Positions 35,812 through 64,000 of a DNA stretch of 64,000 nt are shown one piece after another. Source of the DNA: Salvelinus alpinus (taxonomy: Eukaryota > Chordata > Actinopteri > Salmoniformes > Salmonidae). The stretch is from positions 38,062,228-38,126,227 of the forward strand of contig NC_092115.1 of the NCBI RefSeq assembly GCF_045679555.1, read 5' to 3'. The notes beneath the pieces were generated by a model. That model saw nothing but the letters and a program-made list of their open reading frames with translations, did no database searches and was not told the origin of the DNA. The position numbers and the translations under genes are program-made. Each line of letters starts with the position of its first letter. Positions within the stretch are counted from its first letter, which is position 1.

Positions 35812-37372
35812 CAGTGCATTTGGAAAGTATTCAGACCCCTTGACTTTGTCCACATTTTGTTACTTTACAGCCTTATTCTAAAACTGATGAAATAAAATTT
35901 TCCTCAACAATCTACACACAATACCCCATAATGACAAAGCTTAAACAGTTTATTTTGTGCAAATTTATTACAAATTAAAAACAAAAAAGTATTCAGACCT
36001 TTTGCTATTATACTCAAAATTGAGCTCAGTGGGGTATTTATCCTGTTGCCATTGATCATCCTTGAGACATTTCTAAAACTTGATTGGAGTCCACCTGTGG
36101 TAAATTCAATTGATTGGACATGATTTGGAAAAGGCATACAACGGTCTATTTAAGGTCCCACAGTTGACAGTGCATGTCAGAGCAAAAACCAAGTCATGAG
36201 GTCGAAGGAATTGTCCATAGAGTTCGGCGACAGGATTGTGTCGAGGAACTGATCTGGGGAAGGGAACCAAAAAATGTCAGCAGCATCGAAGTTCCCCAAG
36301 AACACAGTGCCCTCCATCATTCTTAAATGGAAGAAGTTTGGAACCACCAAGACTCTTCCTAGAGATGGCCGCCCGGCCAACCTGAGCAATCGGGGGAGAA
36401 GGGCCTTGGTCAGGGAAGTGACCAAGAACCCTATGGTCACCCTGACAGAGCTCCACAGTTCCTCTGTTGAGATGGGAGAACCTTCCAGAAGGACAACCGC
36501 CTCTGCAGCACTTCACCAATCAGGCCTTTATGGTAGAGCGGCCAGACGGAAGCCACTCTTCAGTAAAAGGCACGTGACAGCACACTTGGACTTTGCCAAA
36601 AGGCACCTAAAGAACTCTCAGATCATGAGAAACAAGATTCTCTGGTCCGATGAAACCAAGACTAAACTCTTTGGCCTGAATGCCAAGCTTCATGCCTGGA
36701 GGAAACCTGGCACCATCCCTACGGTGAAGCATGTTTTTCAGCGGCAGGGACTGAGAGACAAGACAAGATCGAGGGAAAGATGACAGAGCAAAGTACAGAG
36801 AGATCCTTGATGAAAACCTGCTCCAGAGCGCTCAGGACCTCCAGACTGGGGCGAAGGTTCACCTTCCAACAGAACAACAGGACAACAACCCTAAGCACAC
36901 AGCAACTTAGGAGTGGCTTTGGGACAAGTCTCTGAATGTCCTTGAGAGGCCCAGCCTGAGCCCGGTCTTGAACACATCCGAACATCTCTGGAGAGACCTG
37001 AAAATAGCTGCGCAACGACGCTCCCCATCCAACCTGAAAGAGCTAGAGAGGATCTGCACAGAAGAATGGGAGAAACTCCCCAAATACCGGTGTGCCAAGC
37101 CTATGCGTCATACCCAAGACTCTAGGCTGTAATTGCTGCAAAAGGTGCTTCAACAAAGTGCTGAGTAAAGAGTCTGAGTACTTATATAAATGTGATCTGT
37201 TTTTTAAATGTTCTAATACATTTGCAACAATGTCTAAACCTGTTTTTGCTCTGTCATTATGGGGTATTGTGTGTAGATTGATGATGATTTAAAAAAAAAG
37301 TTTTTATCCATTTTAGAATAATGTAACAAAGTGAAAAAAGTTAAAGGGTCTGAATACTTTACGAAGGCACTG
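35812..37372 (+). mobile_element. Tc1-like transposon, copy E, degenerate
   Basis: Ends CAGTGCATTTGGAAAGTATT and AATACTTTACGAAGGCACTG, flanked by TA. Transposase text at 36274-36783: [50 protein letters not shown]; it then loses frame after IPTVKH, with deletion of the glycine-rich block. Same family as copy D. Confidence 0.93.
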
Positions 37373-38019
37373 TAAATATTAAACTACTCTAGAAGAAGTT
37401 ATCTAATTCTGCACTAGACAGGATTTGAAACACCAAATAGTGTTTCAACCTTTTCCGGAAGTCTCCGGCAGGGTGTTGCACAAAACTTGAATAAGTGGTG
37501 TTCCAACACACCATGTAATCTTTCAAAGCATCTCATGATGATGTGCTTCAATACTCCGGCAAAGCTAAGGCCTCGTCTCCTTCACGTTGGTGGCAGCTCA
37601 GTTGCGACTAGTTTTTGTGTTACAAAGCGCTTCATTTTAACAGGGCATGTTAATGGTCTCCTCTGTATAGACTATCATAGTGACAGTGAGCTTACCTTGT
37701 TTTTGTTTTGTGCCTTTCGTGCTATGTCTACGTGTAGCAGCTGGCTGGTACGACCAAACCTGAGAACAGGAAACTGTTTTTTTCTCCTGTGACACAAAAA
37801 CTCCGGGACGAGGCTGCTCTTTGGCACAGATTTAGGATCAGCTTATCGTCACAAACTTCTAACAATAACTAGTCGGAGAAAAACACCAAACTGACCTCCG
37901 ATCAGTATCCAAGGGGTGACTTCTAACTACTGCTCTGCTTCCTCTTTCCCCTAAGGGCCCGGTCTGTCCCTGGGAGGACCCTACCCCATTGGTTGAAATG
38001 TTAAATGTTTAAGGCAAGG
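37373..38019. other. Intergenic, no gene
   Basis: A fold-back repeat fragment at about 37825-37925 (TTTAGGATCAGCTTATCGTC) is similar to 21940-22010. No exons. Confidence 0.35.
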
Positions 38020-38345
38020 GTTAAAGGGACACTTCAGGATTTTGGCAATGAAGCCCTTTATCCACCATTGCGGAATCAGACGAACTCATGGATACCATTT
38101 TTATCTCTCTGCGTGCAGTTTGAAGGAAGTTTCTAACTAGTGTTAGCACAATGACTGGCAGTCTATGGTAACTGCTAGCGTGCTAGTAGATACCATAGAC
38201 TTCCAGTCTATGCGCTAACGCTATTTAACATTGGCTCGCAAAACTACCTCTAACTTCCTTCAAGCTGGATGCAGAGACATAGAAATAATATCCATGAGTT
38301 CATCTGACTCTGGGGAAGTAAACTCCCGAAGAATCCCTATAAGGT
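38020..38345. mobile_element. piggyBac-like MITE, uninterrupted copy
   Basis: Starts TTAAAGGGACACTTCAGGAT, ends CCGAAGAATCCCTATAAGG; the middle shares GATACCATTTTTATCTCTCT and GCGTGCAGTTTGAAGGAAG with 32540-32580. Confidence 0.7.
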
Positions 38346-38583
38346 TAGGGTAAGGGTAGGGGGGTTAGGGTTTAGGGTAGGGATGTCCCAAGGATCCCAA
38401 AAAGCACTGACCCTACGGGCCCTTCCCACTGTGAATTCTGATTGGCCACATGTCCTGTGGTAGGTAACCCCTGGCAAAGACCATTGTCAGCAAGAAGCAA
38501 AGGTAAACACAGGTATATTTGCAATGCAAAGGTACAGAGGGTAGAGCAAGCATACCGTACATGCACAGTGCACACAAACACCA

Positions 38584-38845
38584 CTCGGGCAAGTGGCGCA
38601 GCAGTTTAAGGCACTGCATCTCAGTGCTAGAGGTGTCACTACAGACCCTGGTTTGATCCCGGGCTGTATCACAACCGGCCGTGATCGGGAGTCCCATAGG
38701 GCGGTGCACAATTGCCCCAGCGTCGTCCGAGTTAGGGGAGTTTTTTTCCCGGGTTAGGACATCATTGTAAAAATGTTGTTCTTGAATTTGTTCTTAACTG
38801 ACTTGCCTAGTTAAATAAAGGTTAAATCAAATAAAATAAAAGTAT
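38584..38845 (+). mobile_element. HpaI-type salmonid SINE
   Basis: CACTCGGGCAAGTGGCGCAG, CACTGCATCTCAGTGCTAGA, GGGAGTCCCATAGGGCGG, TTGTTCTTAACTGACTTG and an AT tail. Confidence 0.92.
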
Positions 38846-39387
38846 GTGAGATGAACACTGTTTCTCAATTACATAGTCACTAGCACTCCCTATTGGCCAG
38901 CGTGCACAGGACACATATCTTTTCCAAGGACTGTAGAACTGTAGGCCCTCTGCTAATACAGTCATGCATAATTCAACATAGGCCTATCCTTCCTTCCTCT
39001 TTTTTAAGACACCACTAATCTGACTCGACTGGAACTAGCTTAACTGCAATGTACACAAACTGAGTTTACATTTATCCGATATGCTCATGTCAGGCTTTCA
39101 AGCAGGTCCCTAATCTCTGAAAAGGGAACACCACTACATGCTAAAGCATCTATTCCCCCTGGCCGGTATGAGGCATTCTTCTCCGCTGAGTCATGTCTGC
39201 TGTTGCGTGTGTATGGTAGGGTAGCATAGGGCCACCATGCCACATAGAAGAGAGAATGTGATGCCGGTTAGCATACAATACTTTGTTTTACATTCAACTC
39301 TTATCGAGATATATGAAAATAATACTGTGTGGGGTAGCTTTGATCTCTCTTTTTATCCCCATCTTCCTCTCCCTTTATCTGTTGAGC

Positions 39388-39565
39388 ACAGGAGGTTGAT
39401 GGCACGTTAACTGGGGAGGACGGGCTCATCTTAATGGCTGGAGAGGTATGAGTGGAACGGTATCAAGAATATCGAACTCATGGTTTCCATGTGTTCGATG
39501 CCATTCCATTTACTTCTTTCCAGTCATTATATTGAGCCGTCCTCCCCGCAACAGCCTCCACTGCT
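39388..39565. mobile_element. Fold-back MITE (GTGGAGGCTGC family), copy 2
   Basis: AACTGGGGAGGACGGGCTCA pairs with GAGCCGTCCTCCCCGCAACA; AGCCTCCACTGCTG closes the right end. Confidence 0.8.
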
Positions 39566-40012
39566 GCGGAGTATAAACTGGGAGTCCAAGAATTTGTTGG
39601 TTTGGCCCAAAAAGATAGGTACACTCCCCTACTGTTAATATATCGTATATAGTAATATGTCATATATAGTAGTAGTAGGACATATTGTAGTCGCACAATC
39701 TGATTGGATGCCTTCTGTAGACATGCCTTCTGTAGACATTCTCCCTTTCCTTGATAACTCCTGGAGCCACTCCTGATCCACCCTCTGAAATTACACACTT
39801 CAGGACTTTGTCAGGTCCTTTTTTCTCAGATTTAGGAAACACATACAGGTATAGATATACAAAGATATATATCATCGGAGGAGTTCATTCAAAGAGACAG
39901 ATCATAATGAAGATATCTTTATTTCAGTCATTACATAGATATAATATCACCTTTGGGGTATTTGCAAATTGTGTTATATTTTATGGCAAAATTTGATATC
40001 ATATCCTTTGAC

Positions 40013-40180
40013 AATTACATGTTAGTCATTTTATCCAGATCAACAGGAGCAATTAAGGTTAAGTGCCTTGCTCAATGGCACACAGACCGATTTGTCACCT
40101 AGTCGGTTCTGGGATTCAATCCGGCAACCTTTCGGTTACTGCCCCACCGCTCCTAACCGCTAGGCTACCTCGCACCTCCA
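40013..40180 (-). mobile_element. tRNA-derived SINE (V-SINE/HE-like), inverted
   Basis: GTTAGTCATTTTATCCAGAT, GTTAAGTGCCTTGCTCAATG, GGGATTCAATCCGGCAACCT, then CTAACCGCTAGGCTACCT. Complement of the SINE core and head. Confidence 0.7.
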
Positions 40181-40564
40181 ATAAAAGGGTGTAAATGGAG
40201 ATGACAGGTTTTTGGACATAGAAAGACAGAAGCTGTCAGAGGGGTCTGACCATTACTCTTATAACGGAGAATACAGGGAGAAAACCCAGAAGGTATTTTT
40301 CAATAAATCATCAAACCAAACTGATCAATCCCCTCTGTTGGCATGAAGACTCGACTTGACCCTCTACTAGTTCTTTAGAGCTCAGCCAGGGTCGTTTCTC
40401 CTGGATTTACCGTATGTATCCACATAAGACTTGGTGTGCCCAGCTTGTTGTTCATATGTCCATGAGCTAGTTATAAAGCATTGGATCAAAGTTGTGGCAA
40501 GGTTGCTCTACTCTTCTCTGTTTCTCCTTGCGATGTATTTGAAACTTCATACACACGTGTGCAT

Positions 40565-40567
<3 letters not shown>

Positions 40568-40653
<86 letters not shown>
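40568..40653. repeat. (CA)n microsatellite
   Basis: About 43 CA units. Confidence 0.98.
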
Positions 40654-40657
<4 letters not shown>

Positions 40658-40799
40658 TCACACTCCGGCCCCACACAACTTCGTTTGGCATTCTCTTGAG
40701 TGAGTGAGGATCGTGACTTTGGGTTATTTCAAAACGTTTACCTTGAAGTGATTTTACTGCAGTGCCAGGAGAGTGAGCGTATGTGTTCTCTGTTCTTTC

Positions 40800-40948
<149 letters not shown>

Positions 40949-41671
40949 GGCTAGTCTGTTGATCTACTAATGCTGCCATCAATGTAGGGTTCATTGCTGG
41001 GCACTGATTCGACAAGGAGCTGTGAAAGCACACTGTTTTCCAAACATCAGAACTCATCACTGGCACCGTTGTTAATAATGACAGCAGAGAGGGAGGAATA
41101 GAGGGAGAGAAAGATAGGGGTGAAGGGACAGTGGGTATCTTTCATGGGTAATGTGACATGCGTGACACTGCATTAGCCCGAAGGGACATTCCCAGGTCAA
41201 AGAAGCGCTCAGTCTCACATGATGCGTGCCTTTGGTCACACTCTGTACTGAGAGAGGGCAGCGAAACAGCTTTGAAGAAAAGGGTTGTGGAGTAAACAAT
41301 CATTAAAAAAAAATCCCCCGAAGGGTTTGGGGTGGTGAGATCCAAGTTTACGTTACAGTAGTTTGTCTTTAGGGAGATTTGACTCATTGACTTCAATGAA
41401 GTACAATCAACTCCTGATGAGCGTACGCTGTGGTCACCAGTCCTAATTCAAGTACTGTACATTATTTGTACTGGCTCAGGATTTGGTTTAATGCAGTTTT
41501 GCATCTGGAGTCAACTGTAGTGATAGGTTGATGTCTAGGATGTCTACTTCTCGTGTCTTTCTCTTTCCTAATATTTTTTTGGGGGGTAAATTAAAAAGAT
41601 AGAGGTAAGCAAAGGGTAGGAAAGAGGCAGGCACATCATCACAACCACAGGACTTCTATGTACACTATATA

Positions 41672-42088
41672 CACTGTGTACAAAACATTAGGAACACCTT
41701 CCCAATATTGTGTTGCAAACCTTTTTCCTCTCAGAACAGCCTCAATTTGTCGGGGCATGGACTCTACAAGGTGTCGAAAGTGTTCCACAGGGATGCTGGC
41801 CCATGTTGACTCCAATGCTTCCCACAGTGTCAAGTTGTCTGGATGTCTTTTGGGTGGTGGACCATTCTTGATACACACGCAAAACTGTTGTCTTGCCCAT
41901 TCACCCTCTGAATGGCACACACACACTCCATGTCTCAATTGTCTCAAGGCCTAAAAATCCTTCTTTAACCTGTCTCCTCCCCTTCATCTACACTGATTGA
42001 AGTGGATTCAATAAGGGATCATAGCTTTCACCTGGTCAGTCTATGTCATGGAAAGAGCAGGTGTTCCTAATGTTTTGTACGCTCAGTG
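41672..42088. mobile_element. Tc1-type MITE (ACAAAACATTAGGAACACC family), copy 1
   Basis: Ends CACTGTGTACAAAACATTAG and TAATGTTTTGTACGCTCAGT are complementary, flanked by TA. Remnant text AGAACAGCCTCAATTTGTCG and TGTTGACTCCAATGCTTCCC is shared with 58327-58808. Confidence 0.85.
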
Positions 42089-42089
42089 T

Positions 42090-43235
42090 ACAGCATCATT
42101 AATACAGTGCTTCACATTCAGTCACAGCATCAGATTCCTTACTATATAAGACAGAAAAACACAGAACTGCAGGGCATATGAAGAGAAAAACGACTTCAAA
42201 TGTATCCTCTCCCTCTCATCCAAGTCCCCAATAACCGTCTCTGGCTTGTCACCCTCGCTATTAAATCCTAAGAAATCAATCTATTTTTACAATTGGGTGG
42301 CAGTCCAGAAAGCTACAGAATACTAAAATAATCATACATGAGACTCTGAACTGTTTTTTGCAATGAACCTATTGAGAGAATGTTTGGAAAGTGTTGCCAT
42401 TTATGATCGCCTCACACGAAAGTCAGACCCAATCAGATCAGCAGTTTAATGAGAAACAGATCGACCCTAGTAGCAACACAGAACATGAAGTCAAACATTC
42501 AAAGACGCCATAGCAAACTATCCAAGTCAAATCCTAGCAATATCAAATAGCAATATCAAACAGTGTGTAAAAGCAATTTAGCAAAGGCGTGAAGACGAAT
42601 TCATTCTTAAGTCCTTGAGTTCAGAGTAGTATACGGGATATGTTAAAAAAGCCACACATATATTATACAGTACAATACTTCAACCTTCTTGCAATGTTCA
42701 TATAACGTTCCCTATGTCTCAACCTCAGGCATTTTCACTATGACGCCTCTGCCACAGCCCCTTTGGGTTTGCCTTATGTCGTGTACCTTATGAACATTCC
42801 TATAGAGGTTATAACCAGGGGGAGTCACAACCGGCAGTGTCATTTCTCCACAATAGGACAACTCTATGTTGTGCCATTCGTCATCAATAATACTAATATC
42901 TGATTGTATGCATTGAACCTCTCTCCCTCCACTCATCTTTCTCCAAATGATCCTCTTCTCCATCAACACTCTCCCAGCTAAACATTCTAGACCAGGGGTA
43001 GACAACGTATCGGATGGTCGGGGGGCTGGAACATAATTTGTACACTGCAAACTGACCACAACTAAGCCCAAAAAGAGAGAGAAAACCCTGTAATTTCATA
43101 CCTTGAATTACATTTAGAGACGATCACGTCTCTTTAAAAAAAATATTTGTGGGAATTCTTGGGAACAGATTTCCTAAATTAACAGATTTTTATAAATTAA
43201 ACTAATTTCTAGCTGAATTTCTGGCGATTTGACAG
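42090..43235. other. Downstream of ednrb, no gene
   Basis: May include a longer ednrb 3'UTR. Open frames such as 42712-43071 (minus) have no domain and no exon logic. Confidence 0.35.
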
Positions 43236-43241
43236 TTTATT
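43236..43241 (-). terminator. Candidate polyadenylation signal of ednrb
   Basis: AATAAA on the minus strand 284-289 nt after the ednrb stop codon. It is the nearest such hexamer I noticed; longer 3'UTR forms are possible. Confidence 0.35.
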
Positions 43242-43524
43242 CTGAACCAAAACTTTGAGGGAACCCTGTCCGCAACACTTGTGGGTTTAAGTACATTTGA
43301 TTACTTCTTCCTCCAGTCAGAGGAGACTTCGCTGGATCAGTCCTTTAGGGCACTTATTTTCTCTTAGTGGTTTAAAACTACATCTACTGAGTAAGGGCAC
43401 TTCTTAGGACACATCTTATGGCCGTCTCATAATGGTTTCAGTCAGGATCAGGTTACATGACTGATCTTCAATTAGTCCTTTAGAGCACATCATACGGTAC
43501 TTCATTGAGTGCACGGGGCCCCTT

Positions 43525-59768
<16,244 letters not shown>

Positions 59769-59925
59769 TCTTGATCTCTCATTGGCTGCTCTGAAACGTG
59801 AAATCTTTAGGCTGTCATTTCAAAACAGGAACACAGCCCAAAATATCCCCCCCACCAATTGCATCTAAGAGTTCAATGTAACGAGACATGAGCAGGTGAA
59901 TGTCAGAAGAAAACACTTTTCTTAC

Positions 59926-60008
59926 CTGCAAGATGGAAAAATGCTTCTCTTAAGATACCTTGAGTAACAGTTTGCTTTGGTAGGCCTCCTCTCCCAGTTG
60001 ATAATAAA
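59926..60008 (-). other. ednrb: Probable noncoding first exon of ednrb
   Basis: A donor TTGCAG then gtaaga ends at 59926, and the coding exon has an acceptor (gtttcag) at 59791-59793, so a 5'UTR exon probably joins the coding exon at 59790. Its 5' end is inferred from the TATA box about 25-30 bp upstream. Confidence 0.5.
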
Positions 60009-60032
60009 ACGTTTGAAAACGACTTCCCCAAC

Positions 60033-60039
60033 TTATATA
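60033..60039 (-). promoter_or_regulatory. TATA box of ednrb
   Basis: Minus-strand TATATAA in the context TCTATATAAGTTGG, about 108 bp upstream of the donor of the presumed noncoding exon and about 270 bp upstream of the ATG. Spacing fits a start near 60005. Confidence 0.5.
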
Positions 60040-60049
60040 GAAGGGCAGT

Positions 60050-61395
60050 AATGGTTACAGAAAAAAACGGAATTATTCCAAATTTATGTCATGGTTATCT
60101 TGTCCAAACGCTCCTCATCAATTCTCTTCCCACGTCCACATGATGTTTTGATGTTGATCCTTGTCTGGTAGTTGTTGGCATGTGTGCTCTGCTAGTTCTA
60201 AAGTTTAAACATATGTTATATCTCAGTGAGACAAAAAACAGGTCAAATAGCCCAAAAAGTTATAGAAAATGAACCAAAATGTCCAATTTGATGGTACAGA
60301 CTTCTATCCTTTTCTGGTCCCGTTACCCTACTGGCTCCGTGCGCAGACCACAGTCTAACAACTTTAAATCCTTGGGCACTGTCATCCGTTACAGCGATTA
60401 CTGCCTCCACTTGACCCCTCCCTTCTTCAGAGAGAAAGAACAATCCAGTGGATAGAATTTAGTGTATGCCAGCGGGATAGCTGCTTAAAACGTATTTATT
60501 GTTCAATAAAGTGAGGGGAAGAACATATTTTATGACCGTGGAACTTTGTGCCCTGTTACGACTGTGACTGAGGTGCATCTTGTCACCATGGGAGTCAGGG
60601 CAAGACCTCTCAGATTATAGCCTTTGGCCATTTTACAGGAATTCCTCCATCCAACTGAAAAACAGCTGAAAGGTTAGGCTTGTCTGGATTTTTCCTGATT
60701 TCGAGTTATGGAGTTCAAAATCCTGTATTTATCTTAACCACGGTTTGGGAGATAATAATATATTCGATTCTGTAGGATCTATATTCTATCCACACCTGCG
60801 GCTGTTTGCCGAGAGCTGTACTGTTACCTGCCATAATACTGTCACTACCAGATGGGTTTATTCTTGTGATTGATCACCGTCCCAGAGGTAGAGAGGGAGA
60901 GCATTGCATTGGTCCTCATCGTCAAAATGAATTAGAATAACTTACCTGGTCTCTTTCACTCTGCTCATATCTGCTCTCTCGCCTCTCTGCAAGAAACACA
61001 CAAACCTTTCGGTAACTCACAGGAGTCCCACCACAGGGACTTGGTATGTGTGTGTTTTGTGTGTTTTTTCTAGAGAGGAATAGAGCCCACATTCCAGTCT
61101 TCAGACTGGAGTCCATGAACCCTAGACCATGTTTATACAGTTATGCTTCCCTTATCCAGCCTCTTTCACCAAGATGAGTGAGTGAGTGTAGCATTGTGGT
61201 TTTGCGAGCGTGCGTGTGTTCAGTAATGTTGTCTGCGCTGTAAACAAAGTGGCCTTTCTTACCAAACTGTATGAGGAGAGAATGCTCTGGTGTCTGTCTG
61301 TCTGGGCAGAGGCATACAGGCTGTTATCAACCAAAAATAAACTAATAACATTACTGACGTCCTACGAAGGAGCGACAGTTTCCCGCTCACTCTCT
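60050..61395. other. 5' flank of ednrb, no other gene
   Basis: Unique-looking DNA; regulatory elements may lie here but none is certain. Confidence 0.35.
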
Positions 61396-61798
61396 CACAC
61401 CCCAAATCTAATTCCTCAGTCCTCCTTCTCCCCAGCTCCATAACTCTTCTCCCTTCCCTCCCCACACCCCAAATCTAATTCCTCAGTCCTCCTTCTCCCC
61501 AGCTCCATAACTCTTCTCCCTTCCCTCCCCACACCCCAAAACTAATTCCTCAGTCCTCCTTCTCCCCAGCTCCATAACTCTTCTCCCTTCCCTCCCCACA
61601 CCCCAAATCTAATTCCTCAGTCCTCCTTCTCCCCAGCTCCATAACTCTTCTCCCTCCCCTCCCCACACCCCAAATCTAATTCCTCAGTCCTCCTTCTCCC
61701 CAGCTCCATAACTCTTCTCCCTCCCCTCCCCACACCCCAAATCTAATTCCTCAGTCCTCCTTCTCCCCAGCTCCATAACTCTTCTCCCTTCCCTCCCC
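61396..61798. repeat. 67-bp minisatellite, six units
   Basis: CACACCCCAAATCTAATTCC through TTCTCCCTTCCCTCCC at 67-bp spacing; C/T-rich on the plus strand. One unit has AAACT for AAATCT and two have CCTCCC. Confidence 0.95.
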
Positions 61799-64000
61799 AG
61801 GCCGCACCTTTCTACTTCCGCATCTGCAATATACTGCGGGCATATAAGTATATCGTTGGTTTATTTGAAAGAAAAGGAAATAAAAAGTTGACTAAGTTTT
61901 TGTTCCCGCCAACTGCAGCCCTCCTGATATTTGCCTTTAAAGAATTGTCCCCATTGGCAAAATTACTTTTTGATACCCCTGCTTTAGGACAATGGAGAGT
62001 TTTGTGAGCGATGTCTGAAACAAGTGAATACAGTCTCAACCAGGACCCCTCCTTGGACATCCAACAGAGTCTGATCTTTCACCCCAATAGCCCTAAGCCA
62101 TGTTCCCAGTCCTGCTGAGTCATGTCTTGTGTGACCTAGGCCACACACACGCGCGCACACACACATGCAGCTTAGTACTCTAGTGTGCCTCTAGCCCTGG
62201 AACTCTAACCTCTAACCCCTGGCCTTCGAACAGCAAAATAGACTTTTAGAATCAAATCAAGAGGTTGAAACTCCTGACAGATAACGCAGATTGACACACC
62301 ACCCCTACAGAGTGGCAATGGGAAGTCCTGGCGCTTTGTCTTTGCACAGACACAAGCACACCCAGAGTCAGGACTCGCTGCAGGGAAAGCTGGATGTTCC
62401 TTGTTGAAACGGAGCAACAGAAGCATCACTTGTTTCACACAACACTCATAGACTGTTTCTGTATATTGTTTGGCGCTTGGAGCAAATAACATTGGTAGGG
62501 TAAACATGAGTTACTGTAGGTTATGTTGGGAGATGAGGAGCATAAGACCCAAAGCTGGATGAAAATCCTTCTTAGATATTGTACACCACAAAAGTACAAA
62601 TAGTACCTTTTTTTTATACTCTTTTGAACAACTTCTGATAAGTTGACTTATTTCACCAGTCTCAAATCAAACTGCATGAGTGAGACGAAGAGAGATGGGT
62701 TGATGCACATGCAGAGTGAGAGAAGTGTGAATTGGGACAATGGAGAATAGATATGTGTATATATATGACAGAGATAAAGCAATGGATAGATGGATACAAT
62801 AGATTAGGAGTTGGACTAAGGATGTGTTGACACAGTACACATAGCAGGGTTTAGAGATGTGGCCAGAGGGTTCTAGGATGGATCATTATACAAGAGTTTC
62901 ATGTGGATACCATGAATGCTCGGAGTGAACAACCTCCCTTTGTCTCCGAGAAAAACATTCACCCCTGAACAACAAAAAAAGAAGAGAGCGAGCGAAGAAA
63001 AGAGTGCGTCTGGAGGGAACTTTTGCCCCAGGCACTGGTGTTTTTAAGTTGTGGAATCAAATGTAATTCGGACAGACTGCCCACCCCTTCTTGTGTCCAT
63101 ACAGGTGTGTGTGTGTGAGGATACACACCTTAACCAGAAGATATGGGGACGATACATTTCCCTGTACTGAGCATTTCCCAAATGGGCAGAGGTCATTAAA
63201 ATAGCCAGCGTTTAGAATGCCCAAATGTGTCATGGGAAGAGCAGTGTACCAAATGTTTTTTACACTCAGTGTAGATCCCGTACATACTGGTCTTGACGAG
63301 GAGAAGAAGAAAAAAGGAGGTGGAGAGGGAGGTTCTCTTCTGCACTGTTCAACCAATCCAGTCAATGTGGAGGAGGAGTTAAAGATGGTGCGTCCAAAAG
63401 CAGAAGTCGGCATCACGGGCTGTCTTCCCATTTCCCCTGGAAACTGGAACATCCGCTTGTCGGGGACTCGGCCGAGGCTATGTCATAGCTGGCACACCTT
63501 TCTTTCTGATGGCATCTTTGAATCTTAAAATTGGTCACAAAAAAAAACTGAGGGAGGTTGATCAGAAATTCTGTTACCAAACTTTGCATCTGCACAGTTC
63601 TTCCAGTGAATGTGTTTTGTTTACAATGTGTCGTTGTAAATTGGTAAAAGTAGTCCTCGTGCATACAGTAGAGTTGTATGGATTGTTAAACTTTGAAATC
63701 AATGCTTTTTGTTTAGTATACATTTAGGTGAAAAATCGGAGTCCTAGCTCGATTCTGTTCCCATGGAATTGACCATTACTGAACCAGGCGTGCTTTATAC
63801 ATGCTCGTATGTGAACACTGTCATATGAAAGGCGAGTACAGTTCTATGGTGAGAAGTTTAACTCAACTTTTCCCATGACATTTGAGAAGGAACTGACGTG
63901 ATGTTGCGTGTCAATCGATTACTGAATTTTAAACCTCATTAGAAAAATATAAAACCAATCAATCTCCAATCAGATAAGAGTAACACAGACCTGAATCCTC
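61799..64000. other. Upstream of ednrb, no gene recognised
   Basis: A solitary Tc1-type end (CAAATGTTTTTTACACTCAG, about 63249-63268) resembles the ends at 42070 and 58790. Otherwise nothing recognised. Confidence 0.35.

Noticed and set aside
38340..38390. Interstitial telomere repeat
   Set aside because: TTAGGG-like words are few and irregular (GGTTAGGG, GTAGGG); too short to support.

Overview
The window looks like nuclear DNA of a salmonid fish (salmon, trout or char). Its genes have short vertebrate exons with GT-AG introns. The space between exons is crowded with Tc1/mariner relics of several families, tRNA-derived SINEs of the HpaI type, L2/jockey-like LINE ends, fold-back MITEs, long CA/CT microsatellites and minisatellites. 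Nothing suggests a prokaryote, plasmid or virus. The salmonid assignment rests on recognising the repeat families, not on a search.

Three protein-coding genes are supported, all on the minus strand. (1) sugt1, the SGT1 co-chaperone: nine exons between 16239 and 1302 encode the TPR domain and the start of the CS domain; the rest lies off the left edge. (2) An ELF1/2/4-subfamily ETS transcription factor, called elf1: seven coding exons (27348 to 23022) join in frame to 451 residues, with a probable 3'UTR to about 21300. (3) ednrb, endothelin receptor type B: seven coding exons (59768 to 43525) join in frame to 423 residues, with a probable noncoding first exon and TATA box near 60000. Human SUGT1, ELF1 and EDNRB all map to chromosome 13q, so the cluster fits conserved synteny and supports elf1 over elf2 or elf4.

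Layout: 1-16500 sugt1, with introns full of transposons, including a Tc1 transposase with a single 1-nt break (7099-8704). 16500-21300 is intergenic: a SINE, a LINE split by a Tc1 element, a 38-bp minisatellite and a gag-like LINE fragment. 21300-27400 is elf1, with an inverted, broken copy of two sugt1 exons in one intron. 27400-43200 is intergenic: microsatellites, a piggyBac-like MITE holding a SINE and a LINE, more Tc1 copies. 43200-60050 is ednrb; its 13.8-kb intron 1 holds a 6.8-kb minisatellite of 22/24-bp units with higher-order duplications, interrupted by a Tc1 element that is itself split by a LINE. 60050-64000 is 5' flank with a 67-bp minisatellite.

The genes are not an operon or a pathway unit: a chaperone cofactor, a transcription factor and a GPCR. 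The most unusual content is structural: the ednrb intron array, the sugt1 exon duplication inside elf1, nested transposons, and microsatellites touching splice sites in all three genes. I did not find a previously undescribed biochemical system.
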